DNA of 5,957 nt from Eubacterium sp. CAG:252. GTDB lineage: Bacteria > Bacillota > Clostridia > Lachnospirales > Lachnospiraceae. Position numbers and translations under genes: made by a program. Below, piece by piece: positions 1 through 5,451 of this stretch. The stretch spans positions 115,343 to 121,299 of the forward strand of contig FR886338.1 of the NCBI GenBank assembly GCA_000436535.1. Reading direction: 5' to 3'. How positions within the stretch are numbered: position 1 is the stretch's first letter; each line of letters opens with the position of its first letter. Under the pieces are notes generated by a model. It ran no database searches, was not told where the DNA came from, and saw only the letters and a program-made list of their open reading frames with translations.

Positions 1-615
1 TTCCCTTAATGCACCTACAGGACAGTTGACAACGCACTGACCGCAAAGTGTACACTTAGTTTCCTGTATAGTCTTATTCTTTGCCACATTTACAGTAGTT
101 CTTGAACCTGTGTTAACAACATCCCATATATGCATACCCTGTATGTTATCACATATCTGAACGCATCTCATACACTTAATACACTTGTCATTGGCCCTTA
201 GAAGTGGAAAATTCTTATCCCACTTATTCTTTTCAAGTATTGAGTCATATGGCATTTCTGATATATTAAGCTCATTGGCGAGCGACTGTAATGTACAGTT
301 ACCGCTTCTTACACATGATGCACATTCATAGTCATGCTGTGAAAGGATAAGCTTAACATTGGTCTTTCTTGTAGTACGGACCTTTCTTGTATTGGTTCTT
401 ATAACCATACCCTCCTGCACTACATTATTACATGCTGTAACACATCTGTCCTGTCCTTCTACTTCAACTACGCATACACGGCACGCTCCTATCTCATTCA
501 CTTCCTTCAGATAACACAGAGTAGGCACATCAACTCCAACTTTACGTGCAGCCGCAAGGATAGTTGTTCCGTCTTCGACGGTTATATCTATTCCGTTAAT
601 TGTTGCATTTACCAT
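1..615 (-). CDS. hydA: [FeFe] hydrogenase catalytic subunit, N-terminal part (cut by window edge)
   Basis: The frame is open from ATG (613-615) to the window edge, giving 205 residues with no stop. An N-terminal [2Fe-2S] ferredoxin domain has Cys34, 45, 48 and 62. A His-ligated [4Fe-4S] motif follows (His94, Cys98, Cys101, Cys107). Two [4Fe-4S] motifs come next, Cys145/148/151/155 and Cys188/191/194/198, the last ending CPVGAL. This order and spacing match the accessory domains of clostridial CpI-type hydrogenases almost residue for residue. The H-cluster domain that makes or oxidises H2 would lie beyond position 1 and cannot be seen. NuoG-like and formate dehydrogenase subunits share this N-terminus, so they are the main alternative. 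The start overlaps the upstream flavoprotein stop by 7 bases (ATGGTAA), and AGGAGG lies 12 bases upstream, suggesting translational coupling and a shared complex. No signal peptide is seen, so it is probably cytoplasmic. Confidence 0.82.
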   Translation of the reverse strand, partial: MVNATINGIDITVEDGTTILAAARKVGVDVPTLCYLKEVNEIGACRVCVVEVEGQDRCVTACNNVVQEGMVIRTNTRKVRTTRKTNVKLILSQHDYECASCVRSGNCTLQSLANELNISEMPYDSILEKNKWDKNFPLLRANDKCIKCMRCVQICDNIQGMHIWDVVNTGSRTTVNVAKNKTIQETKCTLCGQCVVNCPVGALRE

Positions 616-2459
616 TGTTCTTCTCTGCCTCCTCTAAAAGCTCCGAATCCGAAGTGGTCACATCTTAAACAGCGTCCAGCCTCCTGACACGCTTCCTCAC
701 ATGTGAAACCATACTCAATAGGTTCAAAGTCGTTCTTTCTTTCAGCTGCTTCTCTTAAAGCAACTTCAACTCTTCCGCATGCAACCTTATCTTCGTTGCT
801 TGCATATGGTATCTCAACATCACATGTAATCTCATGATTAAAGCCAAGATACTCATCTATATTAGCTGCTGCAACCTTACCTGCCGTAATAGCCTTTATA
901 ACTGTCGCCGGACCTGTTACGCAGTCACCGCCTGCAAATACGCCCTCAGACATCTCACCCTCCTGTGGTGTAATATTACCTGTATTAAGCGCTGAGATAA
1001 CACCTCTCTGAACCTTTATTCCGTGTTCCTCAAAGCTCTTTGTTTCTATACCCTGTCCGATAGCAACTACTATAAGGTCGCTCTCTAAGAGCACTTCATC
1101 CTTTGATGCTGCCCTAGGTGCTGGTCTTCCGTGTGAAACCTTTGATATCATCTGTGGCTTTACAACAAGCCCTATTGCATTGCCTTCTTCATCCTGCTTG
1201 ATACGCACCGGTGACATAAGTTCAAGAACATCGCAGCCCTCTGCCTCGGCACCTACAACCTCTTCCTCAAGCGCAGTCATATCTGCCTTACGTCTTCTGT
1301 ATACAATACTTACCTTGCTTGCTCCAAGTCTTATAGATGAACGTGCCACGTCCATAGCTACGTTACCACCACCGATAACTATAACTCTCTTTCCTGTATA
1401 ATCCGGCATATCGCCGTCACCGATGGCACGAAGCATTTCAACAGCAGATGTTATTCCGCTCTTGGCATCCTCACCTTCTATACCCATCTTTTTATCTGCA
1501 TGCGCACCGATAGATATATATGTAGCATCATATTCCTCAGTTATATCATCAAATGATATATCCTTTCCTACACTTATATTCTTCTTAACCTCTATTCCAG
1601 TTGAAAGAATAGAATCTATCTCTTCATCAAGCTTCTTTCTTGGGAATCTGTAGTTAGGAATACCATATCTTAACATACCGCCAAGCTGCTTCCTCTGTTC
1701 AAATATAGTAACCTTATGTCCCATAAGGGCAAGATAATAGGCAGCACTAAGACCACCTGGTCCACCACCAATTATGGCAACCTTCTTTCCCGTAGCTGGC
1801 TCACACTCTGGTACTGGAACTATGCCTGCATTATCTACTGCCATCTTCTTAAGTCCACGTATATTAACAGGTGCGTCTATGATAGTTCTCTTACATCTGT
1901 TCTCACATGGATGCTCACATATATAAGCACAAGTTGTAGGCATCGGATTATCTCTTCTTATAAGCCTTACAGCATCAGCATAACGCTTCTGCTGTACAAG
2001 TGCTATATAACCTGGAATGTCAACGCCGGCAGGACATGACTTAACACACGATACCGGCTGGTTACTGTTACATGAACAGAAACCGTTATGTATATGCGAC
2101 TCAAAGTCATCTATACAGCCATCTACTGACTTAAGTGCAAGCTTTGCTGCCTCATAACCTATGGCACAATCTGCTGAATAATATATGCCTTCTGCTGTAA
2201 GCTTTATATTCTCAACTGTTTCCTCTGTTGCCTCACCATCAAGCACATTATCAAAAAGTCTTGCAAGCTGTCTTAATCCGACACGGCATGGCACACACTT
2301 ACCACATGACTGTGCAAGACACATTTTTATAAATGATCTTGTAAGGTCAACTGGACATAATCCCGGTGGAGATGCCACTATTCGTCTTTCAAGATCCTGA
2401 TACATCGACTCCATTGTTACCTGAGCCTTATCCTTAGTTAATATAGTTAATCTACTCAC
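609..2459 (-). CDS. NuoF-type Fe-S domain fused to GltD/NfnB-like FAD-NAD(P)H oxidoreductase, hydrogenase partner
   Basis: This 616-residue flavoprotein probably moves electrons between NAD(P)H and the hydrogenase encoded next to it. Residues about 30-110 resemble the C-terminal [4Fe-4S] domain of NuoF (SCGKCVPCR at 51-59, later Cys98), but NuoF's own FMN/NADH-binding fold is absent. Residues about 128-210 match the cysteine-rich N-terminal domain of GltD and dihydropyrimidine dehydrogenase (Cys138, 142, 177, 181, 185, 189). A FAD-binding GGGPGG lies at 231-236, the pyridine nucleotide motif GGGNVA at 363-368 is followed by VYRRR at 386-390, and the second FAD motif GVFAGGD is at 506-512. The arginines favour NADPH, as in GltD, but this is inference. 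Four more cysteines (587, 591, 597, 600) sit at the C-terminus. The start is GTG with GAGAGG ten bases upstream; an in-frame ATG at codon 16 is a weaker alternative. No GltB-like large subunit is in the window, so a glutamate synthase role is unlikely. Confidence 0.85.
   Translation of the reverse strand: MSRLTILTKDKAQVTMESMYQDLERRIVASPPGLCPVDLTRSFIKMCLAQSCGKCVPCRVGLRQLARLFDNVLDGEATEETVENIKLTAEGIYYSADCAIGYEAAKLALKSVDGCIDDFESHIHNGFCSCNSNQPVSCVKSCPAGVDIPGYIALVQQKRYADAVRLIRRDNPMPTTCAYICEHPCENRCKRTIIDAPVNIRGLKKMAVDNAGIVPVPECEPATGKKVAIIGGGPGGLSAAYYLALMGHKVTIFEQRKQLGGMLRYGIPNYRFPRKKLDEEIDSILSTGIEVKKNISVGKDISFDDITEEYDATYISIGAHADKKMGIEGEDAKSGITSAVEMLRAIGDGDMPDYTGKRVIVIGGGNVAMDVARSSIRLGASKVSIVYRRRKADMTALEEEVVGAEAEGCDVLELMSPVRIKQDEEGNAIGLVVKPQMISKVSHGRPAPRAASKDEVLLESDLIVVAIGQGIETKSFEEHGIKVQRGVISALNTGNITPQEGEMSEGVFAGGDCVTGPATVIKAITAGKVAAANIDEYLGFNHEITCDVEIPYASNEDKVACGRVEVALREAAERKNDFEPIEYGFTCEEACQEAGRCLRCDHFGFGAFRGGREEQW
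628..633 (-). promoter_or_regulatory. Shine-Dalgarno for hydA inside the upstream gene
   Basis: A perfect AGGAGG lies 12 bases before the hydA ATG and within the last codons of the flavoprotein gene. The spacing is somewhat long. Together with the 7-base stop/start overlap it supports ATG 613-615 as the hydA start and points to coupled translation. Confidence 0.65.
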
Positions 2460-2469
2460 TAAAAACAGA

Positions 2470-2475
2470 CCTCTC
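2470..2475 (-). promoter_or_regulatory. Shine-Dalgarno supporting the GTG start of the flavoprotein
   Basis: GAGAGG sits 10 bases upstream of GTG (2457-2459). The next in-frame ATG, at codon 16, is preceded only by a weaker purine stretch, so the GTG start is preferred. Confidence 0.55.
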
Positions 2476-2511
2476 TTTCCTGAATTTAATATGTTATTGT
2501 CTGTAACGTCC

Positions 2512-2539
2512 TAATATTCTGAATATGAAATAATATTCT
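2512..2539. repeat. Short direct and inverted repeat in the hydrogenase leader
   Basis: TAATATTCT occurs twice (2512-2520 and 2531-2539), with an inverted GAATAT copy between them. The element lies 52-80 bases upstream of the flavoprotein GTG. It could be an operator or a weak leader hairpin, or simply reflect low base complexity. Confidence 0.4.
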
Positions 2540-2626
2540 CATAATCAAATCATCTGTTCCTGCTGCATTAAAAACATACAGTACAATACCCTTAAAAGTT
2601 AAACAAAATATTAATACAACCAAACT

Positions 2627-2632
2627 ATTATA
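2627..2632 (-). promoter_or_regulatory. Candidate -10 box, proximal promoter of the hydrogenase module
   Basis: A perfect TATAAT is read on the minus strand. The best -35 match, TTGTCA at 2655-2660, is 22 bases away, which is too far for a standard sigma-A promoter. If used, it would give a 5' leader of about 160 bases before the GTG start. The match is suggestive only. Confidence 0.3.
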
Positions 2633-2663
2633 GTGTAACATTACCGTTAATAATTGACAACAA

Positions 2664-2681
2664 AGGTTATTTCTTTAACAA
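2664..2681. promoter_or_regulatory. Weak Rex-like (NADH/NAD+-sensing) operator candidate
   Basis: AGGTTATTTCTTTAACAA compared with the Rex consensus TTGTTAA-N4-TTAACAA has one perfect half-site and 4 of 7 matches in the other. It lies about 45-60 bases upstream of the start site predicted from the proximal TATAAT box. Rex control is plausible for a hydrogenase operon, but the match is imperfect. Confidence 0.2.
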
Positions 2682-2819
2682 ACTAACGCAAATATCAGAA
2701 TTCACACGCAAATCATTAATATACCGTATTACTCTGCAAACTTTCACAACGCAGTCCCTTATTATCCAAATAACACACGATATCACCATAAATACACCAT
2801 ACAATTAACTTAATCTAAT

Positions 2820-2825
2820 ATTATA
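2820..2825 (-). promoter_or_regulatory. Candidate -10 box, distal promoter of the hydrogenase module
   Basis: A second perfect minus-strand TATAAT lies downstream of the fic terminator. A TTGCAT sits upstream with a short 15-base spacer. A cre-like palindrome at 2848-2861 would overlap the -35 side. If used, the leader would be about 350 bases. Confidence is low because the region is very AT-rich. Confidence 0.25.
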
Positions 2826-2847
2826 CCGACATGCCTGATTATGCAAG

Positions 2848-2861
2848 TGGAAACGGTTATA
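2848..2861. promoter_or_regulatory. Candidate catabolite-responsive element (CcpA-type)
   Basis: TGGAAACGGTTATA matches the consensus TGWAANCGNTNWCA at all but two positions. It lies next to the distal TATAAT box, where a bound CcpA-type regulator would probably hinder RNA polymerase. No regulator gene is in the window. Confidence 0.3.
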
Positions 2862-2890
2862 AGTTTAGTATTCATATGCTTAGAAACTTT

Positions 2891-2920
2891 AAAAAGGACA
2901 GTCGATTTTCTCGGCTGTCC
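2891..2920 (-). terminator. Rho-independent terminator of the fic gene
   Basis: On the minus strand a GGACAG/CTGTCC stem extends through one C-A mismatch into CGA/TCG, with a five-base loop GAAAA, and is followed by TTTTT. It begins 18 bases after the fic stop codon. It should separate fic transcription from the hydrogenase module downstream. Confidence 0.9.
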
Positions 2921-2938
2921 CTTGCAGTTTTGCTTTAA

Positions 2939-4168
2939 TTACTTTTTAAACTTATATTTTCCTTTTCCATAACCGGATACTGGTTCTATAATATCTGCCT
3001 GAACCAAATTTGAAAGGAACTTAGACGCACCTGAACCTTTCAGTTCCAGAAGTTCCATAACTACACTTCTGCCAAACACTTCATCAAAACCAAACTTCTC
3101 AAAAAGTCTGTAAATATGGACTGTCGTTTTTATTGAGAACTCATTACCTTTTTTGGCAAGGATACTTTCAATATCCACTTTTTTGTCTTGAATGTCCACT
3201 TTATCATTCTCAATGTCCACTTTTTTGTCTTGAATATCCACTTTATTGTTCTCAATATCTGTTTTTCCATTTTCAATATCCACTTTAGTATCTCCAGTGT
3301 CCACTTTTTTATTATTCAAAAGTTCACTTATATGAAGATTTCGATTATGGAGTTCATTTTTCTCATTCAAAAGTAGATTTCTTAAAAACACCTCCAGATA
3401 TTCTGTTGTTTCATAAATACCTTCTTGCAGGTTCGTATAGTTTGCACGGACAAGTGCATTTCTGAAATACCACGCATTTTCCGCAAAAATATTATTGGTT
3501 GCAGAAAAGCCAAGCATTCTCAAATACTTAATAAAAAACACTGCAGTTGTTCTTGTATTGCCTTCACCAAAAATATGAATTTGCCATAACCTTGAAATAA
3601 ATACCGCAAGATGATGAATAATCTCATCCATTGAAAGCCCCCTATAACTAAAATCTTTTTCCTGCGAAAAGTCATACTCTAGCGTTGCTCTAAGTTCAGA
3701 AGCACTACCATACATAACCGTTGCCCCGTCAAGTACCCATTCATTCTTTGTAATGTTGTAATCTCTAATCTTTCCAGCATATTTGTAAATTCCATGAAAG
3801 AGTTTACGATGGATAGCGATATATTCATTCGGAGAAAATGTAAAAGCTGTTTCAAAAAGAATTTCCGCAATACGTGAAGAAACCTTATCTGCTTCTTCAG
3901 TACGCTCATCATCTGACAAATGCACTGGTCTTTCTTTATAGTAACTGTCGATAAGACTCTGTGCCTCTTTCATTGTGATTTTGCCTTCAATATTCTGAAT
4001 AGCAGTATCAACCAGATATTTAGAGGGTTTGAGTCCATCCACTGCCTGTAGTCCGATTGCCGTACTCCAGACATAGCTCTTATGTACTTTATCCGGTTCA
4101 GACTCTCTCAAATATTCTTTAAACGGTTCTTTGTCAAGAGTGGTGAAAGATTTAGAACCAAAAAACAT
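2939..4168 (-). CDS. Fic-domain protein with 7-residue repeat linker and C-terminal winged-helix-like domain
   Basis: This is a 409-residue Fic-family protein. Fic enzymes usually transfer AMP or another nucleotide part to a target hydroxyl; the target here is unknown. The core spans about 95-265, with HIFGEGNTRTTA at 198-209. It keeps His198, Phe200, Glu202, Gly203, Asn204 and Arg206 of HxFx(D/E)GNxRxxR but has Ala209 for the last Arg. The N-terminal 90 residues are helical and resemble regions fused to other Fic proteins. The inhibitory (S/T)xxxE(G/N) motif is incomplete: Glu61-Gly62 is present, but Ile57 is at the Ser/Thr site. Residues 288-336 are seven 7-residue repeats. About 340-409 looks like a winged helix ending in a glycine- and lysine-rich strand, suggesting DNA binding or autoregulation. 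Lysine is mostly AAA, unlike serA. The ATG has no evident Shine-Dalgarno, and the frame is open upstream only to a TGA at 4202-4204 without another ATG. No separate antitoxin gene is present. Confidence 0.85.
   Translation of the reverse strand: MFFGSKSFTTLDKEPFKEYLRESEPDKVHKSYVWSTAIGLQAVDGLKPSKYLVDTAIQNIEGKITMKEAQSLIDSYYKERPVHLSDDERTEEADKVSSRIAEILFETAFTFSPNEYIAIHRKLFHGIYKYAGKIRDYNITKNEWVLDGATVMYGSASELRATLEYDFSQEKDFSYRGLSMDEIIHHLAVFISRLWQIHIFGEGNTRTTAVFFIKYLRMLGFSATNNIFAENAWYFRNALVRANYTNLQEGIYETTEYLEVFLRNLLLNEKNELHNRNLHISELLNNKKVDTGDTKVDIENGKTDIENNKVDIQDKKVDIENDKVDIQDKKVDIESILAKKGNEFSIKTTVHIYRLFEKFGFDEVFGRSVVMELLELKGSGASKFLSNLVQADIIEPVSGYGKGKYKFKK
3161..3307 (-). repeat. Seven tandem 21-bp repeats encoding KVDIExx-type heptapeptides
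   Basis: Seven in-frame units encode residues 288-336 of the Fic protein: KVDTGDT, KVDIENG, KTDIENN, KVDIQDK, KVDIEND, KVDIQDK and KVDIESI. The DNA also shows a 42-bp higher-order period, with alternate units nearly identical, as expected from duplication of a pair of units. Because the unit is a multiple of three, copy-number change would alter linker length without a frameshift. The Val-x-Ile spacing of two does not fit a coiled-coil heptad well. Confidence 0.92.
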
Positions 4169-4183
4169 ACGAAAATAAGTATC

Positions 4184-4216
4184 AAAAAGCAGGTGCGGAA
4201 TTCATTCCACACCTGC
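4184..4216 (-). terminator. Rho-independent terminator after serA, abutting the fic start
   Basis: The minus strand forms a near-perfect inverted repeat, GCAGGTGTGGAAT against ATTCCGCACCTGC with one G-U pair and a very tight loop, followed by TTTTT. It begins 71 bases after the serA stop, and its T-tract ends 15 bases before the fic ATG. It should end the serC-serA transcript, and could also attenuate fic if fic is transcribed from further upstream. Confidence 0.88.
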
Positions 4217-4226
4217 CAAAATAAAA

Positions 4227-4256
4227 TATATAACATTTATTATTCTTAATTATCAA
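4227..4256 (-). promoter_or_regulatory. Candidate fic promoter in the serA-fic gap
   Basis: On the minus strand TTGATA (4251-4256, 5 of 6 to TTGACA) is followed after 18 bases by TATATA (4227-4232, 4 of 6 to TATAAT). Transcription would start near 4220, placing the terminator hairpin inside the fic leader. AT-rich context makes chance matches likely. Confidence 0.25.
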
Positions 4257-4287
4257 AACAAGAACAAACTGCCATTAAATTCTATAA

Positions 4288-5451
4288 TTACTTAACAACT
4301 CTTACCTTAATAACACCATCAATAGCTGAAAGCTTAGCTGCTACATCTTCTGTGATTGCTGAACCTGTATCAAGAACAGAATATGCATAGTCGCCTCTTG
4401 ACTTGTTATCCATAGACTCAATGTTAATACCTGCATCACCCATAACACTTGTAAGCTTGCTTATGATTGCTGGTACATTCTTATGACATACTGTAACCCT
4501 TCCTGCTGATGTACATACACCACAGTCACAGTTTGGATAGTTTACAGAATTGACAATATTACCATTCTCAATGAAGTTTCTTAATTCCTTAACTGCCATA
4601 ACAGCACAGTTATCCTCAGCTTCTTCAGTTGAAGCACCAAGATGTGGAAGTACGATAACGCCCTCCTGACCTGCTGTTGTTGTGTTAGGGAAATCAGTAA
4701 CATACTTAGCAACCTTGCCAGACTTGATAGCATCAAGAATAGCTGGCTCATCAACAAGTACATCTCTTGCACAGTTAACAATAACTGTACCCTTCTTCAT
4801 TATATCAAATGCTGCCTTATTAATCATACCCTTAGTGCTGTCAAGTGCTGGTACATGAATAGTAATATAATCACATTCCTTATATATATCCTCAACATTT
4901 ACAATGTGCTTAACTTCGCTTGAAAGGTTCCATGCTGCATTAACTGAAAGGTATGGGTCATATCCGTATACTTCCATGCCAAGGCTTATAGCTGCATTAG
5001 CAACTAACTGTCCGATAGCACCAAGTCCGATAACACCAAGCTTCTTACCCTTGATTTCCTTACCTGCAAATGCTTTCTTAGCCTTTTCTGCTGACTTTGC
5101 AATATCTGCATCATCCTTATTATCTTCAACCCACTTGATACCGCCAAGAATATCTCTTGAAGCTAAAAGTAATGCTGCAAGAACGTGTTCCTTAACTGCA
5201 TTGGCATTAGCTCCCGGTGTATTAAATACTACGATACCCTTATCAGCACATTTATCAAGAGGAATATTATTAACACCTGCGCCTGCTCTTGCGATGGCAA
5301 GAAGGTCATCTGATAATTCCATATCATGCATCTTGGCACTTCTTACAAGTACTGCCTGTGCATCTTCATATGCTGCATTTGTATTATAATCGCTTGAAAA
5401 AAGGTCAAGACCTACAGAAGCGATATTATTAAGACAATTAACATTAATCAT
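4288..5451 (-). CDS. serA: D-3-phosphoglycerate dehydrogenase, short ACT-domain form
   Basis: This 387-residue enzyme oxidises 3-phosphoglycerate to 3-phosphohydroxypyruvate with NAD+, the first step of serine synthesis. The substrate-side domain includes RAGAGVNNI at 55-63. The NAD-binding motif GVIGLGAIG lies at 139-147, the substrate-binding or catalytic Arg229 in NCARD, and the catalytic His270 in LPHLGAST. An ACT domain occupies about 318-387 and suggests feedback control by serine, although inhibition is not universal in this type. The longer intervening domain of other SerA forms is absent. Two oddities are visible: the Glu normally found five residues after the Asp of the D-F-P segment is Thr258 here, with the nearest Glu at 263, and the linker before the ACT domain is cysteine-rich (Cys308, 310, 313, 322). 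The start overlaps the serC stop by 4 bases, with AAGGAG eight bases upstream, so the two genes form an operon. Confidence 0.95.
   Translation of the reverse strand: MINVNCLNNIASVGLDLFSSDYNTNAAYEDAQAVLVRSAKMHDMELSDDLLAIARAGAGVNNIPLDKCADKGIVVFNTPGANANAVKEHVLAALLLASRDILGGIKWVEDNKDDADIAKSAEKAKKAFAGKEIKGKKLGVIGLGAIGQLVANAAISLGMEVYGYDPYLSVNAAWNLSSEVKHIVNVEDIYKECDYITIHVPALDSTKGMINKAAFDIMKKGTVIVNCARDVLVDEPAILDAIKSGKVAKYVTDFPNTTTAGQEGVIVLPHLGASTEEAEDNCAVMAVKELRNFIENGNIVNSVNYPNCDCGVCTSAGRVTVCHKNVPAIISKLTSVMGDAGINIESMDNKSRGDYAYSVLDTGSAITEDVAAKLSAIDGVIKVRVVK

Larger units (their letters stand above)
2460..2889. other. AT-rich non-coding region, presumed upstream regulatory region of the hydrogenase module
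   Basis: No credible gene is found on either strand in about 430 bases between the fic terminator and the flavoprotein start. One sampled 60-base line (2581-2640) has only 14 G or C. The stretch holds two minus-strand TATAAT boxes, a cre-like and a Rex-like palindrome and a small repeat, listed separately. At this base composition such matches can arise by chance. No riboswitch or tRNA fold was recognised by eye. Confidence 0.6.

Noticed and set aside
1180..2400. Several plus-strand open frames of 71-107 codons
   Set aside because: All are antisense to the flavoprotein gene, with low-complexity Ser/Thr/Ile-rich products and no supporting ribosome sites.
2460..2620. Riboswitch or structured RNA in the possible long leader of the hydrogenase module
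   Set aside because: Only short AT-rich hairpins were found, with no recognisable conserved core. A covariance-model search (Rfam/Infernal) would be decisive.
3161..3307. Tandem 21-bp repeats considered as a CRISPR array or iteron origin
   Set aside because: There are no unique spacers between units, the units are in frame within a conserved gene, and they encode a regular heptapeptide.
3188..3376. Plus-strand frame encoding repeated NVHF/NIHF units, which looks like a small hydrophobic membrane protein
   Set aside because: The periodicity is the reverse complement of the KVDIE repeats in the Fic protein. It needs no separate gene to explain it.
3679..3912. 77-codon minus-strand frame inside fic
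   Set aside because: It is an out-of-frame overlap with the conserved Fic core and has no family resemblance.
3971..4168. Complete inhibitory (S/T)xxxE(G/N) antitoxin motif in the Fic N-terminus
   Set aside because: Glu61-Gly62 are present but position 57 is Ile, and Thr55 is two residues off register. The region may still be regulatory, but the motif is not intact.
4904..5389. 161-codon open frame on the plus strand
   Set aside because: It lies wholly antisense to serA, its product resembles no family I know, and the serA reading is strongly conserved. It is a shadow of codon bias.
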